From assembly GCA_052116865.1 (NCBI GenBank), contig JBQKKG010000004.1, positions 62,001-126,000 on the forward strand: 64,000 nucleotides of DNA. Direction: 5' to 3'. The notes beneath the pieces are model-generated. The model had not been told where the DNA came from. It made no database searches and saw nothing but the letters and a program-made list of their open reading frames with translations. The position numbers and the translations under genes were made by a program. Positions 35,052 through 43,810 of the stretch are shown piece after piece. Each line of letters opens with the position of its first letter. Within the stretch, counting starts at the first letter, position 1. This DNA comes from CAUPWF01 sp963515125. GTDB taxonomy: Bacteria > Bacillota > Clostridia > Lachnospirales > Lachnospiraceae.

Positions 35052-36020
35052 CTAATTTTTATGAAAAAAGGAGGTGTTTGCAATCGAATCGGGCAATAGT
35101 TTTTCAGCTATTTGAGCCAAACAAGTGCCAAATGGTAGTAATACGATAGTGGTAATCAAATTAAAGATAGTGTGTACATTGGCAATCTGATGAATTGGTT
35201 GACCAGGTGAAAGTCGTTCGATGTAATATGTAAATGGGGTAATCATACATATAATAGTAAATAGGAAGGTACCGATGGTGTTGAAAAGAAGATGAATGAT
35301 TGTGACCCGTTTGGCGCTTATCTTGGTTCCTATGGAGGCTAATACAGCTGTAATACAAGTCCCGATATTCATACCAAATAGGACATATACGGCAGATGAC
35401 AAGGGTATCATACCTGTACTTGCCAATGTTTGTAATATTCCAACAGAGGCAGAAGAGGACTGGACAATGGAGGTAAATGCTGCACCAATCAAAATACCTA
35501 TAAAAGGATGTTGAAATGTGGTTATAAAGGTTAGAAATGTCTTCGAGTTCTGCAAAGGTTGTAATGCATTGGACATGGTTTCTAATCCAATAAATAAGAC
35601 ACCTAACCCTGCTAAAATAGAACTCAGATGTTGCAGTTTTTTGTTTTTTACAGTCATCATTCCAATCACACTGATGAAGGCAATAAGGGGAGCAATTGCA
35701 CCGATGTCCAATGCAATTAATTGCCCGGTAATTGTAGTACCGATATTTGCACCCATAATAATCCAAACAGCTTGATTTAAAGTCATAAGACCACTATTTA
35801 CGAAACCTATTACCATAACTGTAATTGCAGAAGAAGATTGAATAATTGCTGTAATGCCTGCACCTACTATGACACCTTTGATACGATTAGCGGTTAATTT
35901 TTCGAGTATACTTTTTAGTCGCTTACCAGCGAAAGTTTCCAATCCCGTACTCATGGCCTGCATACCATAGAGAAATAAGGCAAGCCCTCCAAGTAATAAT
36001 ATGATATCTGAAAGTTTCAT
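35052..36020 (-). CDS. Na/Pi-cotransporter II-related protein
   Basis: 322-residue membrane protein with two inverted repeats that each carry the QSSS motif of the family (AIIQSSSAITVM and SIVQSSSASVGI), plus GANIGTT and GMNIGTC. Likely sodium-coupled phosphate or anion transport. The usual C-terminal PhoU-like domain is absent, so it is the short form. ATG 36020 is preferred; a TTG at 36038 is in frame. It follows the CDF gene on the same strand by about 70 bases. Confidence 0.87.
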   Translation of the reverse strand: MKLSDIILLLGGLALFLYGMQAMSTGLETFAGKRLKSILEKLTANRIKGVIVGAGITAIIQSSSAITVMVIGFVNSGLMTLNQAVWIIMGANIGTTITGQLIALDIGAIAPLIAFISVIGMMTVKNKKLQHLSSILAGLGVLFIGLETMSNALQPLQNSKTFLTFITTFQHPFIGILIGAAFTSIVQSSSASVGILQTLASTGMIPLSSAVYVLFGMNIGTCITAVLASIGTKISAKRVTIIHLLFNTIGTFLFTIICMITPFTYYIERLSPGQPIHQIANVHTIFNLITTIVLLPFGTCLAQIAEKLLPDSIANTSFFHKN

Positions 36021-36188
36021 ACGTATGCTATGCTCCAATGCAATTGGTATTTATAGATTCTATGTCGTAAAGTAAAAGGGTAGTATTAGAAAAAGGAAGA
36101 GAAGATGGAGGCAACGATAGAAAGCTTGATGCAAATAAACGGAAATTTATAAGAAATACCTAAATTTTAAGAATCTATCAAATTTATA

Positions 36189-36218
36189 GTATATTATGGA
36201 GTATCGCAGTCATATAAT
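36189..36218 (+). promoter_or_regulatory. Sigma-E-like promoter for spoIVA
   Basis: GTATATT (36189-36195) and CATATAAT (36211-36218) with a 15-base spacer, 30 bases before the spoIVA start. They resemble the Bacillus sigma-E consensus, consistent with mother-cell expression. Confidence 0.5.
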
Positions 36219-36248
36219 TCAGTAGCATATATGGAAGGGGTATTTTGC

Positions 36249-37730
36249 ATGGAACGAGGAAATGAATTCTCTATTTACAAAGATATACAAGCCAGAACAG
36301 GAGGAGAAATATACCTTGGAGTTGTTGGACCGGTAAGAACTGGAAAATCAACATTTATCAAGCGTTTTATGGACTTGCTTGTATTACCTAACATGGAAGA
36401 CGAAAATAACAAATCAAGAACAAGAGATGAACTTCCGCAATCAGCTTCTGGGAAGATGATTATGACAACAGAGCCCAAATTTGTACCAAAAGAAGCAGCA
36501 CTTGTAAAACTGTCTGATGATATTGAGGTAAAGATTCGTTTAATAGACTGCGTGGGATATATGGTAGAAGGTGCTACGGGTCATGTTGAAAATGATGCAG
36601 AAAGATTAGTAAAGACACCTTGGTTTGATTATGAAATTCCATTTACACAAGCTGCAAATATTGGAACAAAAAAGGTGATTCATGAGCATGCAACAATTGG
36701 GATTGTTGTCACTACAGATGGAAGTATAGGGGAGTTGCCAAGAACAAGTTACATAGATCCAGAAGAAAAGACAATCAAAGAATTGCAAGCAATCGGCAAA
36801 CCATTCGTGGTACTTGTGAATTCACAGAAACCATATAGTGAAGAAGCAAAAAGAGTAGTGTCAGAAATAGAATCTACACATGAAGTGAGCGCAATGGCTG
36901 TTAATTGTGAGCAATTAAGAGAGGAAGATATCCATAAAATTATGAAGATGGTACTGTATGAATTCCCGATATCAGAAGTAGAATTCTTTATTCCTAAATG
37001 GGTAGAGATGTTACCAAGAGATCATAGAATTAAATGTGATTTATTACAACATGTACGTGAAATTATGGATAAATTAGAGCAAATTAAAAATGCGGCAATC
37101 AAACCAGATATTACGGAGAGTCCGTATATTGATCAATTAAAAGTGGAAGAAATACAAATGGATACTGGTTGTGTCAAAATCAACATCTCAATGAGAGAGG
37201 AATATTATTTTGAAATATTAAGTGAGTTAACAGGCACTCCAATGAAAGGAGAATATGAGTTAATACAAACATTAAAAGAACTGTCTGTAATGCGTGACGA
37301 ATATCAACAGGTAAGAAGTGCAATGGATGCTGTAAGAATGAAGGGATATGGAGTGGTTACTCCTAGACAAGATGAAATAACCTTAAATGATCCTGTCATC
37401 ATAAAGCAAGGAAATAAATACGGAGTGAAGATACACTCGGAAGCACCTTCTATTCATATGATTCGTGCAAATATAGAAACAGAGATCGCTCCGATTGTAG
37501 GAAGTGAAAAACAAGCAGAAGATTTAGTGGTATATATAAAAAATGAGGCAGAAAAAGAAGAAGGAATTTGGAATACAAATATCTTTGGAAAATCAATTGA
37601 GGAATTAGTGTCTGATGGAATACGGAATAAAATCACCATGATTACAGATGAAAGTCAAGTAAAGCTTCAAGATACTATGCAAAAAATAGTGAACGACAGT
37701 AATGGCGGATTAGTGTGTATTATTATATAA
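36249..37730 (+). CDS. spoIVA: Stage IV sporulation protein A
   Basis: 493-residue ATPase that polymerises on the forespore surface and anchors the spore coat basement layer; the length matches the Bacillus protein. The N-terminal GTPase-like ATPase domain has Walker A GPVRTGKST at about residues 27-35, then DCVGYMVEGA and VLVNSQKP. The C-terminal tail (IVNDSNGGLVCIII) is also typical. ATG 36249 is selected by AGGGG 9 bases upstream. Transcribed alone, with a good terminator behind. Direct evidence that the organism forms endospores. Confidence 0.97.
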   Translation: MERGNEFSIYKDIQARTGGEIYLGVVGPVRTGKSTFIKRFMDLLVLPNMEDENNKSRTRDELPQSASGKMIMTTEPKFVPKEAALVKLSDDIEVKIRLIDCVGYMVEGATGHVENDAERLVKTPWFDYEIPFTQAANIGTKKVIHEHATIGIVVTTDGSIGELPRTSYIDPEEKTIKELQAIGKPFVVLVNSQKPYSEEAKRVVSEIESTHEVSAMAVNCEQLREEDIHKIMKMVLYEFPISEVEFFIPKWVEMLPRDHRIKCDLLQHVREIMDKLEQIKNAAIKPDITESPYIDQLKVEEIQMDTGCVKINISMREEYYFEILSELTGTPMKGEYELIQTLKELSVMRDEYQQVRSAMDAVRMKGYGVVTPRQDEITLNDPVIIKQGNKYGVKIHSEAPSIHMIRANIETEIAPIVGSEKQAEDLVVYIKNEAEKEEGIWNTNIFGKSIEELVSDGIRNKITMITDESQVKLQDTMQKIVNDSNGGLVCIII

Positions 37731-37738
37731 ATAAAATG

Positions 37739-37778
37739 AATGATCGTGTGTGAGCAAGTATGTTCACACACGATCATT
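37739..37778 (+). terminator. Terminator-like hairpin after spoIVA
   Basis: TGATCGTGTGTGA pairs perfectly with TCACACACGATCA; only a short T stretch follows. Confidence 0.7.
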
Positions 37779-37822
37779 TATGTTATAATATATGCTATGA
37801 ATAAGAACGTGAGGAATATAAT

Positions 37823-39061
37823 ATGACAGTAATTAGACCTTTTCAAGGAATTCGACCAGCTAGTGCAGTTGTAGAGCAAGTAGCAGCCTTACCATATGAT
37901 GTATATAGTAGAGAAGAGGCTAGAGCGGCGGTAGTAGATAAGCCTTTATCATTTTTAAATATCGACAGGGCAGAGACAGGCTTGCCACAGAATCTCTCTA
38001 TGTATGATGAACAAGTATACACACGAGCACATGATGTGCTATGGGGAATGAGAGAACAGGGGATTTTGATTCAAGACGAGACGCCATATCTATATCTTTA
38101 TGAACTCATTATGAATGGGCGAAGTCAAACGGGCATTGTAGGATGTGCTTCAATTGATGATTACAGGAGTGGAGTTATCAAAAAACACGAAAACACCAGA
38201 GCTGATAAGGAGGAAGATCGAATTAGGCATGTGGATCGTTGTCAGGCACAGACTGGTCCTATCTTTTTAACATATAGAAGGAATAACATTATTCAAGGTG
38301 TGATTCAAGAGACGAAACAAGAGGAACCCATTTATAATTTTGTCTCAGAAGATGGTATTACCCATCGGGTATGGATTGTATTAAGCGAGACAGCACGGAA
38401 TACAATAATTAACGAATTTAACGAAATTCCAGAGGTCTATATTGCAGATGGTCATCATAGGGCGGCATCTGCAGTTAAAGTAGGACTGCAAAGACGTGAT
38501 TTACAAAAAGCGTATGATAAAGATGCAGAATTTAATTATTTTTTATCTGTCTTTTTTCCAAGTGAAGAGTTAAGAATTTTAGATTATAATCGTGTGGTGG
38601 AGGACTTAAATGGCCTAACAGAGGAGCAGTTTTTAAAAGCGCTTTCACAAAATTTTGAGATACATATTATAGGTGATGTAGCTTATCGACCAAAGGAAAA
38701 GTATATGATGGGAATGTATTTAAATCATGTATGGTATCAAGTTGTTGCCAAAGAAGAAGTACAGTCGCGTGATGTAGTAAAAGCATTGGATGTTTCCATT
38801 CTTCAAGATTATGTGCTAGAACCCATTCTTGGAATACCGGATCCTAAGACAAATGAAAGGATTTCTTTTGTAGGTGGAATCAAGGGGCTTAGAAAACTAG
38901 AAGAAATTGTAAATCAAGGAGGGGGAGTGGCATTTGCCATGTATCCTACTTCTATGGAGGAGCTAATGTGTGTGGCAAAGGCGGGGAAACTGATGCCGCC
39001 AAAATCCACATGGTTTGAGCCGAAACTTAGAAGTGGTCTTTTTATTCATCAAATATCATGA
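37823..39061 (+). CDS. DUF1015 family protein
   Basis: 412-residue protein of the DUF1015 family (PFQGIRPASAVVEQVAALPYDV at the start is diagnostic, as are the IADGHHRAASA and PPKSTWFEPK blocks). The HH in DGHHRAA suggests metal or phosphate binding, but I know of no assigned reaction. GTGAGG lies 9 bases before the ATG. It is followed after 58 bases by a threonine aldolase. Members often neighbour serine-synthesis genes, but here serC and serA are far away. Confidence 0.88.
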   Translation: MTVIRPFQGIRPASAVVEQVAALPYDVYSREEARAAVVDKPLSFLNIDRAETGLPQNLSMYDEQVYTRAHDVLWGMREQGILIQDETPYLYLYELIMNGRSQTGIVGCASIDDYRSGVIKKHENTRADKEEDRIRHVDRCQAQTGPIFLTYRRNNIIQGVIQETKQEEPIYNFVSEDGITHRVWIVLSETARNTIINEFNEIPEVYIADGHHRAASAVKVGLQRRDLQKAYDKDAEFNYFLSVFFPSEELRILDYNRVVEDLNGLTEEQFLKALSQNFEIHIIGDVAYRPKEKYMMGMYLNHVWYQVVAKEEVQSRDVVKALDVSILQDYVLEPILGIPDPKTNERISFVGGIKGLRKLEEIVNQGGGVAFAMYPTSMEELMCVAKAGKLMPPKSTWFEPKLRSGLFIHQIS

Positions 39062-39119
39062 GACAATCATGAAATAAAAGTATAAAAGTACATAAGGAAA
39101 CGAGGAGAGAGGTAGGAAA

Positions 39120-40151
39120 ATGATTCGATTTAATTGTGACTATAATGAGGGAGCACATCCGAGAATATTAAAACGATTGATAGAAACAAATATGGAACAA
39201 ACGGCAGGGTATGGTGAAGATATTTACTGTGAACGTGCTAGGAATTTGATACAAGAAATTTGCAATGCACCAAATGCAGAAGTACACTTTTTGGTAGGAG
39301 GAACACAGACGAACTTAACTGTGATATCTGCAGCACTACGTTCGCATCAATGTGCGGTGGCGGCAGAGTCTGGACACATTTGCGTGCACGAGACGGGAGC
39401 AATCGAAGCTTGTGGCCATAAAGTGATTTCAGTCAAAAGTGATGATGGCAAGTTAAATGCGAATGATATACGTAAATTACATCAATTACATTGGGAAGAT
39501 GAAAGTCGTGAGCACACCACCCAACCCAAATTAGTTTACATATCCAATCCAACAGAAGTTGGAACTATTTATAATAAGCGTGAACTAGAAGCATTACGAA
39601 AAGTTTGTGACGAATGTCAGATGTATTTATTTTTAGATGGTGCAAGGCTTGGGTACGGACTTTGTGCACGCGATAATGATTTGGATTTACCGATCATTGC
39701 AAAGTTATGTGATGTATTTTACATTGGTGGGACAAAAATAGGTGCACTATTTGGAGAAGCAGTTGTTATTACAAATGATAGGTTAAAAGAGGATTTCAGA
39801 TATATCATAAAGCAAAAAGGAGGGATGCTTGCAAAAGGTAGATTATTAGGCTTACAATTTGAGGAAATGTTCAAGGATGGGCTATATTTTGATATGTCTA
39901 CTCATGCCAATGAGTTAGCCATGAAGTTAAAGATGGGCCTTCAGGATGCAGGATATGAGTTTGCTGTTGATAGTAGTACCAATCAGCAATTTGTGATTGT
40001 AGCGGACGAAGCACTAAAAAAATTAAAAAAGAATTATAGTTTTTCAACGATAGAATCATTGGATGATCTACATACAATAGTCAGATTTTGTACAAGTTGG
40101 GCAACAAAAGAGGCGGATGTGGACCAGCTATTGGAGGATATGATGTCATGA
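39120..40151 (+). CDS. Low-specificity L-threonine aldolase
   Basis: 343-residue PLP enzyme of the beta-eliminating lyase / threonine aldolase family; cleaves threonine to glycine and acetaldehyde. The PLP lysine is K206 in YIGGTKIGA. The N-terminal CDYNEGAHP and HxxxxETGAIE blocks match the family. AGAGAGG lies about 10 bases before the ATG. It overlaps cobT by 4 bases (ATGA), a tight coupling that is unusual, since the two pathways have no obvious common step. Confidence 0.9.
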   Translation: MIRFNCDYNEGAHPRILKRLIETNMEQTAGYGEDIYCERARNLIQEICNAPNAEVHFLVGGTQTNLTVISAALRSHQCAVAAESGHICVHETGAIEACGHKVISVKSDDGKLNANDIRKLHQLHWEDESREHTTQPKLVYISNPTEVGTIYNKRELEALRKVCDECQMYLFLDGARLGYGLCARDNDLDLPIIAKLCDVFYIGGTKIGALFGEAVVITNDRLKEDFRYIIKQKGGMLAKGRLLGLQFEEMFKDGLYFDMSTHANELAMKLKMGLQDAGYEFAVDSSTNQQFVIVADEALKKLKKNYSFSTIESLDDLHTIVRFCTSWATKEADVDQLLEDMMS

Positions 40152-41206
40152 GGCTTGAGGAAACAATAAAAATGATTAAACCACTTGATGCAGAGGCTAT
40201 GGTGGTTTGCAAAAATAGATGGAATAGTATTGCAAAGCCAATTGGAAGCCTGGGGAAATTTGAAGATACATTTATGCAAATTGCGGGAATTACAAGAACT
40301 GCTGAAGTAAAGGTAAATCAAAAGGCTCTGATTGTAATGTGTGCAGATAATGGTGTTGTGGAAGAGGGTGTGACACAGACGGACAGTAGTGTAACAGCTA
40401 TTGTAGCCAATAATTTCTTAAAGGGGGATACGAGTGTTTGTATTATGGCAAAGCGAGCAGGCGTCGATGTATTTCCTATTGATATTGGCATAAATATAGA
40501 AACTATGATTGAGACACATAAGGTATCTTTTGGAACCAATAATATGACAAAAGGGCCAGCTATGACAAGAGCGCAAGCTCAGCGTGCTATAGAAGTTGGA
40601 ATTGAACTTGCATATCGGTGTAAAGAGCAAGGATATCAGATTCTTGCGACTGGAGAAATGGGAATCGGGAATACTACTACAAGTAGTGCGATTGCAGCAG
40701 TTTTGTTAAGTGAGCCAATAGAAAAAATGACCGGGCGTGGTGCAGGGTTAACGTTTGAAGGCTTGAAAAAGAAACAAGATGCAATTGCTAGAGCTATTGC
40801 ATATAATCAGCCGGATAAGAACGATCCACTTGATGTACTATCTAAAGTTGGTGGATTGGATATTGCAGGGTTAGTGGGTATATACTTAGGTGGTGCAGCA
40901 TGTGGAATACCAATTGTTATTGATGGTTTTATTTCAGCAGTAGCGGCTTTAGTGGCGAGTAAATTTAGTTCTTTAATACGAAGTTATGCAATACCATCAC
41001 ATATGTCAAAGGAAGTAGCAATGCAATGTGTTATGGAACACCTTTATATGTTTCCGTGCCTGGATTGCAATATGAGTCTAGGTGAAGGAAGCGGGGCAAT
41101 TGCGCTGATGCCACTACTTGACATGGTACAGGATATTTATGAACAGATGAGTACATTCCAAGAGATAGAGATAGAACCTTATGAACCAATGGGATGTCAT
41201 GTGTAA
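40148..41206 (+). CDS. cobT: Nicotinate-nucleotide:dimethylbenzimidazole phosphoribosyltransferase
   Basis: 352-residue enzyme that makes alpha-ribazole phosphate for the lower ligand of cobamides. KPIGSLGKFED, the MCADNGVVEEGV block, ATGEMGIGNTTT and the catalytic-glutamate region LGEGSGA are all present. The start ATG overlaps the threonine aldolase stop. Followed by a CobU-like gene and a siroheme-type dehydrogenase, so this is a small tetrapyrrole/corrinoid group. No cobalamin riboswitch was seen upstream. Confidence 0.96.
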   Translation: MRLEETIKMIKPLDAEAMVVCKNRWNSIAKPIGSLGKFEDTFMQIAGITRTAEVKVNQKALIVMCADNGVVEEGVTQTDSSVTAIVANNFLKGDTSVCIMAKRAGVDVFPIDIGINIETMIETHKVSFGTNNMTKGPAMTRAQAQRAIEVGIELAYRCKEQGYQILATGEMGIGNTTTSSAIAAVLLSEPIEKMTGRGAGLTFEGLKKKQDAIARAIAYNQPDKNDPLDVLSKVGGLDIAGLVGIYLGGAACGIPIVIDGFISAVAALVASKFSSLIRSYAIPSHMSKEVAMQCVMEHLYMFPCLDCNMSLGEGSGAIALMPLLDMVQDIYEQMSTFQEIEIEPYEPMGCHV

Positions 41207-41234
41207 GGAAAGGTAAACACTGGGGAGGTAAGAT

Positions 41235-41561
41235 ATGATTTTTATTACAGGTGGAGTAAAACAAGGAAAAAGAGAGTATGCTATGGATTATTTCCCCAAT
41301 CGACTAGTAATGCCAGCATATCATATCACCATTGAACAATGTTTGAAAGAGGGAAAAGATCCGGTTGCATATACAATGGCAATGTTACGAATGAATCCTG
41401 AAGTTGTCATTATCATGAGTGAGATGGGATGTGGAGTAGTGCCGATAGATCCTATGGCAAGAAGATTGAGAGAAGAGGTAGGAAGAGTAGGTTGTTATTT
41501 AGCAAAAGAAGCTACGGAGGTACATCGTGTTATTGCAGGAGTCGGAATACAAATTAAGTAA
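41235..41561 (+). CDS. Truncated CobU-like protein (adenosylcobinamide kinase / guanylyltransferase family)
   Basis: Only 108 residues, against about 180 for CobU. The N-terminus keeps a CobU-like P loop, GGVKQGKREYA, but with R where S or T should hold the phosphate. The C-terminus (MGCGVVPIDPMARRLREE and AKEATEVHRVIAG) aligns well with the CobU C-terminus, while about 70 residues of the middle, including the region of the guanylylated histidine, are missing. GGGGAGG precedes the ATG. The ORF is open and conserved in style, so it may be a shortened functional protein; kinase plus transferase activity is doubtful. Confidence 0.7.
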   Translation: MIFITGGVKQGKREYAMDYFPNRLVMPAYHITIEQCLKEGKDPVAYTMAMLRMNPEVVIIMSEMGCGVVPIDPMARRLREEVGRVGCYLAKEATEVHRVIAGVGIQIK

Positions 41562-42039
41562 TTGTTATTTTCCACTATTTGTAGATATACGGGAAAAACA
41601 GATATTAGTAATTGGAGCAGGGAATATTGCATTAAGGAGGATTGAGGCGCTGAGTTCATTTGGGGCTTTTATTCGAGTAATAACTAGAGACATACCATTG
41701 GAAACACGAGAGAAAATTACAGATATGGCGAACAAAGGACTTCTTAAATTGCAGCAAAGGAATATTGTGCAAGAAGATATCACGGAGGACCTTGCATTTG
41801 TTTTGGCCTGTACGGATAGTAAGTCTTTGAATGCGTCAATTTATCAATGGTGTAAGGAGAAGGGGATTGTAGTAAATGTTTGTTCAGATGCTTCGTTGTG
41901 TGATTTCTATTTTCCAGCTATTGCAGTAAAAGAAGATATTGTGATTGGTATTTCGGGTTGTGGTGATAATCATAGAAAAGTGGCTAATATGGCTAGTAAA
42001 ATCAGGACGTATTTAGAAAAACAAGATGAGGATGACTAA
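41527..42039 (+). CDS. Precorrin-2 dehydrogenase (CysG/Met8 N-terminal type)
   Basis: 170 residues: a Rossmann domain (VIGAGNIALRRIEAL) and the dimerisation part SDASLCDFYFPAIAVKEDIVIGI, matching the bifunctional precorrin-2 dehydrogenase / sirohydrochlorin chelatase family that oxidises precorrin-2. The start is GTG 41527, supported by GGAGG at 41516-41520 spaced 6 bases; it lies 35 bases inside the CobU-like gene, so translation is coupled. It supplies siroheme or the early corrinoid pathway and fits the neighbouring cobT. Confidence 0.88.
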   Translation: MLLQESEYKLSNCYFPLFVDIREKQILVIGAGNIALRRIEALSSFGAFIRVITRDIPLETREKITDMANKGLLKLQQRNIVQEDITEDLAFVLACTDSKSLNASIYQWCKEKGIVVNVCSDASLCDFYFPAIAVKEDIVIGISGCGDNHRKVANMASKIRTYLEKQDEDD

Positions 42040-42040
42040 T

Positions 42041-42772
42041 ATGATAAAAGTTACGTTCATTGCCCATAGTGGGTTTATGGTAGAATTAGAACAGAACATA
42101 CTAATATTTGATTATTATAAAGGAGACATTCCTAGGATAAAAACAAAAAAAGCAATTTATGTTTTTGCAAGCCATGCACATTATGATCATTATGTAAGGG
42201 ATATTTATCGATATAACGAACTCTCTTTAGATGTAACATTTGTATTATCAGATGATATCCCAAGAGAAGAAGTAGAAGTATCAAAGCAATATGGCGTACT
42301 AGAGGAGCAGGTGAAATTTTTAGAACCAGATATAAAATGCACTATTGGAAACTGTAAGATTTTGACGTTGAAATCTACGGATGAAGGAGTCGCATTTTTG
42401 GTTACATGTGAAGATAAAGTGATTTATCATGCGGGAGATTTGAATTGGTGGCATTGGGAGGAAGAAAGTGAAATATTCAATGCGATGATGAAGAAGAAAT
42501 ATCAAACGGAATTGAATAAAATTTCATCCCAAATGATAAATATTGCGTTTGTGCCGTTAGATCCTAGGTTAGGGGATGCATACCTATATGGTATTGATTA
42601 TTTTATGCGCCATACGAATACAAATTATGTAGTTCCGATGCATTGTTGGGAGCAATATGACATATGTGATCAGTTGATGCAAGAGGATACGGCAAGGGAT
42701 TACAAAGAGCACGTGATACCAATTACTCATGTTAATCAGACGTTTGTATTAGAAACAGTTTCGTGCACGTAG
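42041..42772 (+). CDS. Metallo-beta-lactamase fold hydrolase
   Basis: 243-residue MBL-fold protein similar to the UlaG/YycJ-like metal-dependent hydrolases. The metal motif is HAHYDH (about residues 44-49), followed by HAGDLNWWHW and, near the end, VPMHCWEQYD with the last histidine. The ATG follows the previous stop by one base. Substrate unknown. Genes with this motif set and a WHWEE block form a clostridial family next to mixed housekeeping genes; I see no link to cobalamin beyond position. Confidence 0.82.
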   Translation: MIKVTFIAHSGFMVELEQNILIFDYYKGDIPRIKTKKAIYVFASHAHYDHYVRDIYRYNELSLDVTFVLSDDIPREEVEVSKQYGVLEEQVKFLEPDIKCTIGNCKILTLKSTDEGVAFLVTCEDKVIYHAGDLNWWHWEEESEIFNAMMKKKYQTELNKISSQMINIAFVPLDPRLGDAYLYGIDYFMRHTNTNYVVPMHCWEQYDICDQLMQEDTARDYKEHVIPITHVNQTFVLETVSCT

Positions 42773-42803
42773 AGAATAAAAAATAAAAGCGAGGATGAAA
42801 GAT

Positions 42804-43280
42804 ATGCAAGTAAAAATATATACAGATGGGGCAGCACGAGGGAACCCAGATGGTCCCGGTGGTTATGGAACCGTTATAGAGTATGTAGATTCAAAAGGGA
42901 TGTTACATACAAAAGAACTATCATGCGGCTATAAGAAAACAACAAATAATCGTATGGAATTAATGGCAGTGATTGCAGGATTAGAGGCATTAAATCGGCC
43001 ATGTGATATTGAAGTATATTCGGATTCTAAGTATGTAGTAGATGCATTCAATCAAAAATGGATTGATGGGTGGATTAAGAAAAACTGGAATCGTGGGAAA
43101 AGTGGGCCGGTAAAAAATATAGATTTATGGAAGCGATTACTGAAGGCAAAGGAACCTCATCAAGTTGCTTTTATCTGGGTAAAGGGGCACGACGGTCATG
43201 TGCAAAATGAAAGATGTGACACATTGGCAACGACAGCAGCTGATAGCGATTTCTTACTTGTAGATGAAGGAATCGTATAA
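42804..43280 (+). CDS. rnhA: Ribonuclease HI
   Basis: 158-residue endonuclease that degrades RNA in RNA:DNA hybrids. The catalytic DEDD residues are visible: D in YTDGAARGNP, E in NNRMELMAVIAGLEAL, D in YSDSKYVVDA and D in WVKGHDGHVQNERCD. The basic loop with GWIKKNWNRG near residue 85 is the handle region of bacterial HI enzymes. ATG 42804 is preferred over 42795 because GAGG lies at 42791-42794. It is followed immediately by the RNase P RNA promoter. Confidence 0.95.
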   Translation: MQVKIYTDGAARGNPDGPGGYGTVIEYVDSKGMLHTKELSCGYKKTTNNRMELMAVIAGLEALNRPCDIEVYSDSKYVVDAFNQKWIDGWIKKNWNRGKSGPVKNIDLWKRLLKAKEPHQVAFIWVKGHDGHVQNERCDTLATTAADSDFLLVDEGIV

Positions 43281-43286
43281 AAACGC

Positions 43287-43315
43287 TTTACATTAGAAGT
43301 ATTCCATGTTAAAAT
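43287..43315 (+). promoter_or_regulatory. Sigma-A promoter for rnpB
   Basis: TTTACA (43287-43292) and TAAAAT (43310-43315) with a 17-base spacer, placing the transcription start at the expected 5' end of the RNase P RNA. Confidence 0.75.
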
Positions 43316-43327
43316 TTCAGAGGATTT

Positions 43328-43669
43328 AAGTAAGATATGTGGTCGCAGCTGCAAGTGCCGAAAGGTCGCAGGTGAGGAAAGTCCGGGCTTCATAGGGTAG
43401 AATGCCGGATAACGTCCGGTGGAGGTGACTCCAAGGCTAGTGCAACAGAAATATACCGCTGCTGTTTGCAGTAAGGGTGGAAGGGCAGTGTAAGAGACTA
43501 CCGCCTCTTTGGTAACAAAGGGGGCATATGTAAACCCCATTCGAAGCAAAACCGAATATAAGCATTGTGGCGACCCGTCACGCTTTAGGTAGGTTGCTTG
43601 AATCTAGTGGCGACATTAGATCTAGATAGATGACCATACACGACATAACCCGGCTTATCGTCTTGCTTA
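43328..43669 (+). ncRNA. rnpB: RNase P RNA
   Basis: Catalytic RNA of RNase P, which trims tRNA 5' ends. The universally conserved segments are readable: GAGGAAAGTCCGGGC near the 5' end, ACAGAAATATACCG, the GTAAACCCC segment followed by TCGAAGCAA, and near the 3' end GATAGATGACCATACACGAC followed by ATAACCCGGCTTA. The two ends can pair as helix P1 (AAGTAAGATA with TATCGTCTTGCTT). The region 43281-43810 otherwise carries only its promoter and terminator. Confidence 0.95.
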
Positions 43670-43705
43670 AATAAAATACACGTTAGGACGTGTGAGAATA
43701 AATGA

Positions 43706-43735
43706 TGGAGATGTTATAGAACATCTCTATTTTTT
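43706..43735 (+). terminator. Terminator after rnpB
   Basis: GAGATGTT pairs with AACATCTC, followed by a T run (TATTTTTT). Confidence 0.85.
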
Positions 43736-43810
43736 GTGACAAGAAAGTATATGAGAATATGATATTCTAGTTTTCGAAGTTCTAAGGAAAGAGTAATTAA
43801 AGGAAAAGGT

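Noticed and set aside
35161..35766. 201-residue open frame on the minus strand inside the Na/Pi gene
   Set aside because: It is a shifted frame of a well-recognised membrane protein; its translation is rich in C, Y and W without any domain.
39062..40147. Cobalamin riboswitch for cobT
   Set aside because: cobT is coupled to the threonine aldolase gene and the 58-base gap before that gene is too short for a riboswitch.
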